DNA of 64,000 nucleotides. Source: an uncultured Pseudomonadales bacterium (GTDB taxonomy: Bacteria > Pseudomonadota > Gammaproteobacteria > Pseudomonadales > Porticoccaceae). Every line of letters starts with the position of its first letter. The first letter of the stretch is position 1. The stretch covers positions 124,001-188,000 of the forward strand of contig CALSSA010000006.1 in assembly GCA_943788875.1 (NCBI GenBank). Direction: 5' to 3'. The notes beneath the pieces were generated by a model. The model searched no databases. It was not told where the DNA came from and worked only from the letters and a program-made list of their open reading frames with translations. This document shows positions 7,152 through 14,888 of the stretch, in pieces. The translations under genes and the position numbers were made by a program.

Positions 7152-9221
7152 ATGCCTGAAAATAACAATAACCAGCGTCTATCTGCTACTGATTTTACTC
7201 CCATGGATAGCGGGGCCGGAAAACGACAATTACCCCTCTCTCCCGGGCTAATAGCGCTGCTTGTTCTCGCCACCATAGCTCTGGCCATCATGCTCTACCT
7301 GTTCGCCGCTCGGGCAGTAATATTTCAATCCGACCCGGACAATGCGCAGATAGATATCGACGGTCTTTCCTTCAATATAGGTGACAACTACCTGTTGTTA
7401 ACTGGTGACTATCAGATTACCGCCAGCGCCCCTGGCTACTACCCCCTCACCCAAACCATTAATGTCAGTGATGAGGCCACCCAAGATCTCAAACTGCAAT
7501 TGCAGCCACTGCCAGGCAACCTCAATGTTAGCTCCGATCTTATGGAGATAAGCACTCGCATAGACGAGCAGCCAGCAGCCATGGTGCCTGGCATTATTGA
7601 GGGCATTAGCCGCGGTGCACACCAGTTTGAATTCAGTAAATACAGATACTTTCCCCTGCAGCAGGAAATCGATATTACTGGTTTAGGCACCACCCAATCA
7701 ATTGATATTGCACTGCTGCCAGCCTGGGGTCAGATGCAGTTCAGCTCCGAGCCCGAGGGCGCGGATCTGTATATTGATGATCGCCTGATGGGTCAAACCC
7801 CATTGACCACAGAAGTATTGGAAACCGGCAGCAAATTGCGCCTGCAGTACCCGGGCTACAAAACCTTTGAACAGGAAGTCATTGTTAAAGCTGGCACCAG
7901 CGCCGAGCATCCGCCAATCAAACTGATTGTCTCCGACGGCAAACTCAATATTAACAGCAGCCCAGCTGGGGCCAATATCACCATTGATAATCAATTTGTG
8001 GGCACCACACCCATTGAACTGTCGATGGCACCTTTTAAAAAATATCGTATTGAACTATTTCTCGAAGGCTACCTTAAAGCCACCAGATCCACCCGTCTGG
8101 AACCAGAGGTCAGCACCGAAATCGCCGTGGCTCTGCGCCCCAATATCGGCAATATCCGATTGACCATAAGCCCCGCTGATGCGCAGATACTGGTCGATAA
8201 TCAGCTCCAGGGTGTTGGCAGCCGCACCTTATCACTCAATGCCAAACCCCATACAGTCACCGTGCAAAAGCCCGGCTACCAGCCCAAGTCCCTGACTGTC
8301 ACCCCGCGCCCAGATCATGAGCAGGCATTGAGCGTTACACTACTCACCATCGAACAGGCATACTGGGCATCCCGTCCCGCCGCAGTTAAAAGCCCAGTGG
8401 GCACGACGTTGAAATTATTTCGCCCGGACCAGACCTTTACCATGGGGGCCTCCCGCCGCCAGCCCGGTCGCCGAGCCAATGAAGCCGAGCGCAATGTGGG
8501 CCTGCAGCGCCCCTTCTATATAGGCACTAAAGAAATCAGCAACGTGCAGTTGCGGCGCTGGCAGGAACATACCTCTGGTGCCATCAAAGGCCGCTCTCTG
8601 GATATGAATAACCAGCCTGCCGTAAAACTGTCTTGGGAACAGGCAGCATTATTCTGTAATTGGCTCAGCCGCAAAGAAGGACTGCCACTGTTCTATCAGA
8701 TTGCCGACGGCATTGTCAGTGGCTTTAACTGGGACGCCCATGGCTATCGTCTGCCCACAGAAGCAGAATGGGCTTGGGCCGCCAAAATTGATAATAGCAA
8801 CAAGGCCAGAGTATTCCCCTGGGCCAATGGCCTCTATCCACCACAGCAGGTCACAGACAACTATGCCGATCAAAGCGCTGCAAAGTTCCTCAGTTTTACC
8901 ATGGCCAACTACAATGATGGCTTCCCGGTGGCTGCGGATATCGGTAGCTTCAAGCCCAACGGCAAAGGGCTCTACAATATGAGCGGCAATGTCTCAGAAT
9001 GGGTGAATGATTATTATGATGTGCGCCCCTATCGCGGCGAGCCGAAAATGGACCCCAGAGGACCAGCGACAGGCAATCGCCATGTTATTCGAGGAGCTAG
9101 CTGGGCGCTGGGGTCACGCACAGAACTGCGGCTTAGCTACCGCGATGCTGGCGCCGATGGGCGCCTAGATGTAGGCTTTAGAATTGCACGCTATGTCGAC
9201 AAACCAGGGGCTAAGCCGTGA
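7152..9221 (+). CDS. PEGA-repeat and FGE-fold (SUMF1-like) membrane protein, probably non-catalytic
   Basis: 689 residues. One transmembrane helix at about 28-50 follows a short cytoplasmic tail. Four to five PEGA-type beta units then run from about 55 to 410, each with an aliphatic-D-G/D-x-x-x-G-x-T-P core and an ending like PGYK, EGYL or PGYQ. The C-terminal 260 residues are a formylglycine-generating-enzyme-like domain: PFYIGTKEISNVQLRRWQ, YRLPTEAEWAWAAK, MSGNVSEWVNDYY, VIRGASW and a closing VGFRIARY. The catalytic cysteine pair of true FGEs, expected after the GGSW-like motif, is absent (GASWALGSRTELRLSYRD). The domain is therefore probably a binding module. No ribosome binding site is obvious before the ATG. 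It overlaps the next gene by 4 bases. Confidence 0.85.
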   Translation: MPENNNNQRLSATDFTPMDSGAGKRQLPLSPGLIALLVLATIALAIMLYLFAARAVIFQSDPDNAQIDIDGLSFNIGDNYLLLTGDYQITASAPGYYPLTQTINVSDEATQDLKLQLQPLPGNLNVSSDLMEISTRIDEQPAAMVPGIIEGISRGAHQFEFSKYRYFPLQQEIDITGLGTTQSIDIALLPAWGQMQFSSEPEGADLYIDDRLMGQTPLTTEVLETGSKLRLQYPGYKTFEQEVIVKAGTSAEHPPIKLIVSDGKLNINSSPAGANITIDNQFVGTTPIELSMAPFKKYRIELFLEGYLKATRSTRLEPEVSTEIAVALRPNIGNIRLTISPADAQILVDNQLQGVGSRTLSLNAKPHTVTVQKPGYQPKSLTVTPRPDHEQALSVTLLTIEQAYWASRPAAVKSPVGTTLKLFRPDQTFTMGASRRQPGRRANEAERNVGLQRPFYIGTKEISNVQLRRWQEHTSGAIKGRSLDMNNQPAVKLSWEQAALFCNWLSRKEGLPLFYQIADGIVSGFNWDAHGYRLPTEAEWAWAAKIDNSNKARVFPWANGLYPPQQVTDNYADQSAAKFLSFTMANYNDGFPVAADIGSFKPNGKGLYNMSGNVSEWVNDYYDVRPYRGEPKMDPRGPATGNRHVIRGASWALGSRTELRLSYRDAGADGRLDVGFRIARYVDKPGAKP

Positions 9222-9430
9222 GAGCATTGCTACTATTAATGCTACTGCCAATAACATTATTGGCCCAGCAGCCGGAACAGCCGTCGAAGGAAAACCCTGC
9301 CCCCCTGACAAAGTCAGAAGCAGAGCAAAAGGCAGAGAAAGAACAGGATAGGGACCCACAAGACAGAGACTTTAAACCCAGCGAAGAGATCTCAGAAGAT
9401 TTTCCCGTCCCTCTTCCATCAGATATTTAA
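9218..9430 (+). CDS. Small secreted charged protein, envelope cluster
   Basis: 70 residues, starting at GTG (9218) in a GTGA overlap with the previous stop codon. An N-terminal hydrophobic segment (about 3-16, ALLLLMLLPITLLAQ) looks like a signal peptide. The remaining 50 residues are highly charged and Gln/Pro/Glu-rich with no fold recognised. It could be a lysis-like or accessory peptide, or an adaptor for the neighbouring membrane proteins. Its translation is supported only by position (overlap upstream, 19-base gap downstream) and by the coherent signal sequence. Confidence 0.55.
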   Translation: MRALLLLMLLPITLLAQQPEQPSKENPAPLTKSEAEQKAEKEQDRDPQDRDFKPSEEISEDFPVPLPSDI

Positions 9431-9449
9431 GTAAAACAGGAATAGCACC

Positions 9450-10259
9450 ATGAATAGTCCAACCCACCGCGCGACCAATGAGATGTTTTTTCAGCTCGTC
9501 GCACTGCTGCTATCAATTATTATTGTGCATACCATTTTTGTCACAGTGGTGCGCCCCAACGCCGAGAGCACCATCCGCCATCATGCGGAAATGGCGGCTG
9601 CCGGCGAAGAATATCAGGTGCCGCGCTCCTTCTTTATTGTGATCAAAGATCTGGAACAGGAATCCTGCTTTATTCTGATGTTCTGGGCGCTGTCCATTAT
9701 GGGCTACAAGACCCGCACCAGCATCCGCGAAAAGAATATGCTCGAGTTGCCATTGGTGTCAGTGGCAGAAGGCTCCAGAGTCCTGCCAGAAGACGCCGGA
9801 CAACTGGCCCGACCACTGCAGTCACTACCTGAAGACCAGCGTGGCTATCTTTTACCTCGCGCCCTGCAGACCGCACTGAGCAGATTTGAAGTCACCGACA
9901 GTGTGCAGTTTGCCACCGAAGCGGTAAACAATGTCTGCGACACAGAAAATGACCGCCTGGATTCAGAGTTGTCTATGGTGCGCTACATCACCTGGGCCAT
10001 CCCATCGATCGGCTTTATCGGCACAGTGCGCGGCATTGGCGCCGCACTGGGTCAGGCCCATGAAGCTATGCAGGGCAATATTGCCGGTGTCACCAGCAGC
10101 CTCGGCGTCGCGTTTAACTCGACCTTTATCGCACTGCTTATCAGCATGGTAGTGATGTTCTTTATGCACCAGCTGCAGCTAATCCAAGAGCGCCTGGTAC
10201 TGGACTCCCACGCCTACTGCGAAAACAAACTACTGCGCTTTCTAAAAGCCCCCAAATAG
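9450..10259 (+). CDS. MotA/TolQ/ExbB-type proton channel subunit
   Basis: 269 residues. TM1 is at about 12-35, a second hydrophobic segment at about 68-88, a cytoplasmic helical region follows, and the family-defining pair of helices lies at about 180-245. The IPSIGFIGTVRGI segment matches the PxxGLxGTVxGI signature of TolQ/ExbB, and LGVAFNSTFIALLIS matches the second pore-lining helix with its conserved Thr/Ser. ExbB, TolQ and MotA form pentameric channels around a dimer of ExbD, TolR or MotB and convert proton flow into rotation or force across the envelope. No separate ExbD or TolR gene is present here. The likely replacements are the two vWA proteins at 11522 and 12574, whose first helices carry an ExbD-like Asp. 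Confidence 0.88.
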   Translation: MNSPTHRATNEMFFQLVALLLSIIIVHTIFVTVVRPNAESTIRHHAEMAAAGEEYQVPRSFFIVIKDLEQESCFILMFWALSIMGYKTRTSIREKNMLELPLVSVAEGSRVLPEDAGQLARPLQSLPEDQRGYLLPRALQTALSRFEVTDSVQFATEAVNNVCDTENDRLDSELSMVRYITWAIPSIGFIGTVRGIGAALGQAHEAMQGNIAGVTSSLGVAFNSTFIALLISMVVMFFMHQLQLIQERLVLDSHAYCENKLLRFLKAPK

Positions 10260-10269
10260 CGGGAATGCC

Positions 10270-11529
10270 ATGAGCCTCGCCATAGTAGAACTCAATGACC
10301 AGAATCTGTTGATCCAGACAGAGCGAGGGTTATTGCACTGCGAACCAGGTTTTGCCCAGTTGCACAGTGTCGGCATAGAAACCGGCGAGCGTGCCAGAGC
10401 CACTGCATGGCAGCAGCCCCAGCACAGTTACAACCAATACTGGCGTCAGCTCAACCAACTGCCATTGCCAAGCAAACAGAAGTGGGCGCGGCATCATGGT
10501 GATATCGCCTTTGCCCAACTCAAACAATTGGTCGAACATGTCGGGTCTCCGGAAACTCTGATACTCGCAGTCCCGGGCAGCTGCTCCGACGAACAGTTGT
10601 CATTGTTGCTGGGGCTGGCCAGCGCCATACCTGTGCAGATCACAGCTGTTATCGATAGCGCACTGGCCACCTGCGCCACAGAAACCGAACTCACCGTGCT
10701 GGTCGAACTGCAACTGCATCAAACCGTGGTCAGCCTGATTGACCATAGTGCCGGCAGGCTTAGCCTAAGTCAGCAGGAAACCATTCCCGATCTGGGCATT
10801 ATGCAGCTGCACAATGCCGCCGCCAGGCATATCAGTGAACGACTGGTGCAGGACTATCGCTACGACCCAATGCACAACTCCGAAGGCGAGCAGGCGATCT
10901 ACAATCAGCTACCCCAATGGCTAATGCAACTGGGCTGGGAAGATAAACTTAATATTAGTCTGCCCTCACCCCAGGGAGACCTGAAGGTGATCCTGCACAA
11001 ACATCAGATCGCCAGCCTGTTCGAACAGCGCCTCAGCGGGCTGAGCGCCATTTTAAAGAGACACAGCAGCGCCAAACTATGCTTCTCCCACAGTGCCAGT
11101 CTGATCCCCGCCCTGCTGCCCCAGTTTGCCGACGCAACAGTCAAGGTCCAGTCCAGTGCCATACACAGCTGCCTCGGACTGCAACAACAGCTGTGCAGTC
11201 AAGAGCTGCACAGAATCACCCAACTGGAGGTTGATGCTCGGGCTACACCGCCCCCAATTATCATCCACCAGGCCAGCCATATTCTGTACAAAGATCAGGC
11301 CTATCCCCTGCATCAGCCCCTCAGCCTACACATTAAAGACAGCAAACTCAGCCTGACCAGCGGCATTGATAGCCAGGCTGACGCCGTTGTGTTGATGGAA
11401 AACCAGCAGCTAAAGATACTCCGCCAGCAGGACGATTTAGACATTAAATTACCAAGCTCCTGCGAGCCCGGCCAACAGCTGATCATCTCGGGGCATAAGC
11501 TGCGCCTGATCGAGGTGAGTAATGGCTAG
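10270..11529 (+). CDS. Degenerate actin/Hsp70-fold protein, envelope cluster
   Basis: 419 residues, probably cytoplasmic (no signal peptide or transmembrane helix). The pattern of TLILAVPGSCSDEQ, ITAVIDSALATCATE and TVLVELQLHQTVVSLID is like the actin-fold ATPases (Hsp70, FtsA, PilM). However, the first phosphate loop (DxGTTxS in Hsp70) is not recognisable at the N-terminus (AIVELNDQNLLIQ), so nucleotide hydrolysis is doubtful. The final 60 residues resemble a small beta domain (CEPGQQLIISGHKLRLIEV), FHA-like in look but unconfirmed. It starts 10 bases after the ExbB-like gene and overlaps the first vWA gene by 8 bases. A PilM/FtsA-like cytoplasmic docking role is a guess. Confidence 0.6.
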   Translation: MSLAIVELNDQNLLIQTERGLLHCEPGFAQLHSVGIETGERARATAWQQPQHSYNQYWRQLNQLPLPSKQKWARHHGDIAFAQLKQLVEHVGSPETLILAVPGSCSDEQLSLLLGLASAIPVQITAVIDSALATCATETELTVLVELQLHQTVVSLIDHSAGRLSLSQQETIPDLGIMQLHNAAARHISERLVQDYRYDPMHNSEGEQAIYNQLPQWLMQLGWEDKLNISLPSPQGDLKVILHKHQIASLFEQRLSGLSAILKRHSSAKLCFSHSASLIPALLPQFADATVKVQSSAIHSCLGLQQQLCSQELHRITQLEVDARATPPPIIIHQASHILYKDQAYPLHQPLSLHIKDSKLSLTSGIDSQADAVVLMENQQLKILRQQDDLDIKLPSSCEPGQQLIISGHKLRLIEVSNG

Positions 11530-12577
11530 AAAGCGCCGCAATATAGCTTTCAGCCTGTCCTTTCTGGATATTATGGCCTGTGGCTTTGGCGCCGTAACCC
11601 TGCTGTTTTTAATCTTGCGCCACAATGCAGTCGAAATAGTCACCCCAGATATCAAACTGGCCGCCGAGGTCGATCTGCTGCAGATGGATATCCGTGAAGC
11701 CGAAGAAGATCGCGTCCAGCTACTTAACAGTATCGAAAAGATTCAACTAGAACTCGCCGAAGCCCAGGGTCTGTCCAAACGCGTAATCACCGATCTTGAG
11801 GAGCAGGAAAGGAGCATCCAGTCTGACCCCAATGACCTCGATAAACTGCGCCAGCAGGTCGAACAGCTGGAAGAAGAAACGGCGCAGATGGAAGAAGTAG
11901 AGTTTGGCGACAAGGTGCGAGAATTTGTTGGTGATGGCAATCGCCAGTACCTGACCGGCCTTAAACTGGGCGGCGAGCGCGTACTGATTCTAGTCGACGG
12001 CTCCGCCAGCATGCTGGCAGACACAGTGGTCAATGCAGTGCGACGGCGCAATATGGAAGACGAGCAAAAGAAACAGTCACCCAAATGGCAGTGGACATTG
12101 CGTACAGTGGAATGGCTATTGGCGCAACTGCCTCCCAGCAGTCGCTTTCAAGTCTATATCTTTAACACCGAGGCCAACCCCGCCATTCTAGGCACCGAAG
12201 GAGAATGGCTAGATGCCGCCGATTCATTGGCGCTGGAGGAAGCCGTAGCGGCAACCAAACAATTTAGCCCAGGCTCAGGCACCAGCCTGAGCAATGCCTT
12301 TGGTGCCATAGCAGACTTCGAAGATCGGCCCGACAATCTATTCCTGCTCACCGATGGCCTGCCCACGCAGGGCAAAAACCCACCGAAAAAATATATGGTC
12401 AGCGGTGCCCAGAGGCGCAAACATTTTGTCGCCGCCATGGCCGAATTCCCCCCAGGGGTGCCCATCAACACCATTCTCTTCCCCATGGAAGGTGACCCGG
12501 AAGCCGCCGGCCTGTTTTGGCAGACTGCACTAAATACCAAAGGTGCCTTTATAGCCCCGTCGAGGGACTGGCCATGA
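11522..12577 (+). CDS. vWA protein with ExbD/TolR-like transmembrane helix (first of a pair)
   Basis: 351 residues. A basic N-terminus (ARKRRN) is followed by one transmembrane helix at about 10-34 containing SFLDIMACGFGA. Asp16 (codon 11567-11569) sits where ExbD and TolR carry their proton-binding Asp (PFIDVM and PLLDVL in the E. coli proteins). A coiled coil (about 45-125, heptad-rich LLQMDIREAEEDRVQLL) leads to a von Willebrand A domain whose MIDAS motif is VDGSASM (DxSxS), with the later Thr/Asp positions in SGTSLSNAF and LLTDGLPT. Predicted topology is N-in with coiled coil and vWA domain in the periplasm. It overlaps the preceding gene by 8 bases and the next by ATGA. Confidence 0.85.
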   Translation: MARKRRNIAFSLSFLDIMACGFGAVTLLFLILRHNAVEIVTPDIKLAAEVDLLQMDIREAEEDRVQLLNSIEKIQLELAEAQGLSKRVITDLEEQERSIQSDPNDLDKLRQQVEQLEEETAQMEEVEFGDKVREFVGDGNRQYLTGLKLGGERVLILVDGSASMLADTVVNAVRRRNMEDEQKKQSPKWQWTLRTVEWLLAQLPPSSRFQVYIFNTEANPAILGTEGEWLDAADSLALEEAVAATKQFSPGSGTSLSNAFGAIADFEDRPDNLFLLTDGLPTQGKNPPKKYMVSGAQRRKHFVAAMAEFPPGVPINTILFPMEGDPEAAGLFWQTALNTKGAFIAPSRDWP

Positions 12578-13563
12578 AAAAGCAGCGGCGAGAATTACAG
12601 GAAGCCAGCATCTCATTTCTGGACGTGATCAGCTGCGGTTTTGGTGCCATTGTTTTACTGCTGGTAATTGCCAAAGTGGGCGATCCCTCAGCATTGGAAG
12701 AAGCCGAGAATCAACTACTGGGCTCAGTAAAAGACTATCAAGAAAGGCTATTTGAAATCCGCGGTGAAGCGGTCATGCTCGACGAGCGACTTAAGTCGCG
12801 CAAAGAACAGCTGTCAGAGCTGACCGAGCGCATCGCCAGATTAAGAGCCAAACTAGCCAGCGTCGCCAAGCAATCCAGCCAGTTATCCCAGTCTCAATCC
12901 CGCGAGAAAGAACAGCTGCAACTGGTTATGCAGGTCTTATCCGAAGAGATGGAACGCCTGTTAGGGCCAGAATTCCAACAGCAAAATCAGCTGATTGGCG
13001 GCATTCCCGCCGACAGTGACTATATTATCTTTGTTATCGACACCTCTGGCAGCATGCAGGTCGCCGCCTGGGAAAAAGTTAAGACAGAGATGCTCAATAT
13101 TCTCGATATCTACCCCGAGGTCAAAGGTCTGCAGGTACTCAATGATATGGGCCAATATATGTTTGCCGCAGAACAAGGCAAATGGATCGCCGACAGCCCG
13201 GCCATGCGTAAAAACATTATCAGCAAACTATCCAACTGGGCACCGTTCAGCAACTCCAGTCCGGTAGAGGGAATAAATGCAGCCATCAAGACCTTTTATC
13301 GACCCGGCCGTAAAATCAGTATCTATACCCTTGGCGATGACTTCCAGGGGCGCTCCATCCGCAATGTAGTGAGAGCAGTGGATAGACTTAACAAGGCCCA
13401 TCGCGGTTCCGATCGACTGGTGCGGGTGCATGCTATAGGATTTCCCGTACATTTCCCCCCAGGTGGCAGCCCAAGTGCATCGGCAATTAAATTTGCCGCC
13501 CTGATGCGTGAACTGAGTTACAACAATGGAGGAACCTTTATCGGCTTAAATAGCCTTAATTAA
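12574..13563 (+). CDS. vWA protein with ExbD/TolR-like transmembrane helix (second of a pair)
   Basis: 329 residues. The ATG at 12574 is preferred because it forms an ATGA overlap with the previous stop and gives the same architecture as its neighbour; an upstream in-frame start at 12517 would lie deep inside the previous gene. The basic N-terminus leads into SISFLDVISCGFGAIVLLL, with Asp17 (12622-12624) at the ExbD-Asp position. A long coiled coil (about 40-115) and a vWA domain with MIDAS motif IDTSGSM follow. Pairing of two non-identical helices with the same Asp motif suggests a heterodimer in one channel. It is followed after 12 bases by a lipoprotein gene. Confidence 0.85.
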   Translation: MKKQRRELQEASISFLDVISCGFGAIVLLLVIAKVGDPSALEEAENQLLGSVKDYQERLFEIRGEAVMLDERLKSRKEQLSELTERIARLRAKLASVAKQSSQLSQSQSREKEQLQLVMQVLSEEMERLLGPEFQQQNQLIGGIPADSDYIIFVIDTSGSMQVAAWEKVKTEMLNILDIYPEVKGLQVLNDMGQYMFAAEQGKWIADSPAMRKNIISKLSNWAPFSNSSPVEGINAAIKTFYRPGRKISIYTLGDDFQGRSIRNVVRAVDRLNKAHRGSDRLVRVHAIGFPVHFPPGGSPSASAIKFAALMRELSYNNGGTFIGLNSLN

Positions 13564-13575
13564 AGGGTAAAAATT

Positions 13576-14220
13576 ATGTTGAGCAAAATTATGTCCTATA
13601 AAACGTCTTATAAAAATATCAGCAAATTACCACTGGCTCTGTTTGTACTTATCATTCTTGGCGGCTGCAGTTCCTCAGCCTCAGTGCAGGTCGATCGGAC
13701 ATTTCCCAAAGTTTTGGGCGAACCAAAACCAGTTACCGCCAGCATTGTCTTTGCCGAAGACTTCTCCACCTTTGTAGCCCAACCCAATGAAAACACGGTC
13801 ATTGATATAGGCACAGCTCAGGTACAGGTACTGCAAAATGCCTTTGCCGGTCTGTTTAATGACGTCGAGTTTGTCACTAGCAGAGACCAGATCACCAACA
13901 CCAAAGGACTGGTGATTACGCCATCAGTGCGCGAAGTGCAGGTATCCACTCCCTCAGATAACTATCTCAATGTGTTCGAGGTATGGATCAAATATAATCT
14001 TGCAATCGAGAATGCCGACGGCGTCGCCATCGACAGCTGGTTTATGCCCGCCTACGGCAAAACACCAGATGCCTTTATGTACAGTAAAACCAAGGCCATC
14101 GAAGAGGCCGCGGTCATTGCCCTGCGCGATGCCGGCGCCAAACTGATGCTCGACTTCTATCGCATTCCAGCAATCTACGGCTGGATGATGGAGCAGCAGA
14201 TTCTGGAGGAGTCACAATGA
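13576..14220 (+). CDS. Lipoprotein of unknown family, envelope cluster
   Basis: 214 residues with a lipobox LGGC (Cys31) after a hydrophobic leader; an in-frame ATG at 13591 would give a more typical leader length. The mature part is a compact alpha/beta domain of about 180 residues (for example TASIVFAEDFSTFVAQ, VITPSVREVQV, FEVWIKYNLAIENADG) resembling the general class of small envelope-stress or DUF-type lipoproteins; no family is assigned. It overlaps the next lipoprotein gene by ATGA, implying coupled synthesis. Likely anchored in the outer membrane facing the periplasm. Confidence 0.75.
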   Translation: MLSKIMSYKTSYKNISKLPLALFVLIILGGCSSSASVQVDRTFPKVLGEPKPVTASIVFAEDFSTFVAQPNENTVIDIGTAQVQVLQNAFAGLFNDVEFVTSRDQITNTKGLVITPSVREVQVSTPSDNYLNVFEVWIKYNLAIENADGVAIDSWFMPAYGKTPDAFMYSKTKAIEEAAVIALRDAGAKLMLDFYRIPAIYGWMMEQQILEESQ

Positions 14221-14879
14221 GCCCTATATATAAGATTATTACTGCCAGCTCTCTGCTGGCTATTTTAGCTGGTTGCTCAGCCACCACCACCATTGATGAA
14301 TACCGTCCCAGCGGTGACCCCATAGAACTGAATGCCGACGAGCGAGTGGTAGTATTGGGTCGTCGCGATGCAGGCCATTATGAAACCGATCGAGAATTTA
14401 TCGACTGTGTCGCCAAGCAGATGAAAGGAGCAGATATTGGTATTCTGCCAGAGGCCCAGTTTATCGACTCCATCTATCCCTGGTTTGAACCACGCACAGC
14501 CCCCAAAGGCCTGCCCAGACTAAAAAAACTCATGCGCGACCCAAGCATCAAAACCGTGGTCGACAACCAGTCAGTACGCTATCTGGTATGGCTGGATGGC
14601 TCAACGGAAACATTGGATAAAGGCGGTTCCATTAGCTGCGCCATTGGCCCCGGTGGCGGTGGCTGCTTTGGCTTTGCCCAGTGGAACAAGCTATCGGTCT
14701 ATGAAGCCATCGTCTGGGATCTGCAGGATCTCCAAGAAATGGGTCGCCTGCGCGTCGACTCCGAAGGCACCTCTTACCTGATTGGTGCCGTGGCACCTAT
14801 TCCACTGCTAACCCCGGTAAAAAGCGATGCCTGCTCTAGCCTTGGCAAGCAGCTGAAAACCTTTTTTACCGCCAGCTAG
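14217..14879 (+). CDS. Second lipoprotein of unknown family, envelope cluster
   Basis: 220 residues, leader ending in LAGC (Cys20). After a short spacer, the domain contains ERVVVLGRRDAGHYETDREF, YLVWLDGSTETLDKG and a Gly-rich Cys-containing loop (SCAIGPGGGGCFGF), which could form a disulfide in the periplasm. The end (PLLTPVKSDACSSLGKQL) has a further Cys. No enzymatic signature is recognised. ATGA overlap upstream and a 9-base gap to the M48 protease gene downstream place it firmly in the operon. Confidence 0.75.
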   Translation: MSPIYKIITASSLLAILAGCSATTTIDEYRPSGDPIELNADERVVVLGRRDAGHYETDREFIDCVAKQMKGADIGILPEAQFIDSIYPWFEPRTAPKGLPRLKKLMRDPSIKTVVDNQSVRYLVWLDGSTETLDKGGSISCAIGPGGGGCFGFAQWNKLSVYEAIVWDLQDLQEMGRLRVDSEGTSYLIGAVAPIPLLTPVKSDACSSLGKQLKTFFTAS

Positions 14880-14888
14880 TGAGCAATT

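Noticed and set aside
11743-12540. Minus-strand frames opposite the first vWA gene
   Set aside because: Ser-rich shadow frames with no ribosome binding site; the vWA reading has an intact MIDAS motif and operon overlaps.
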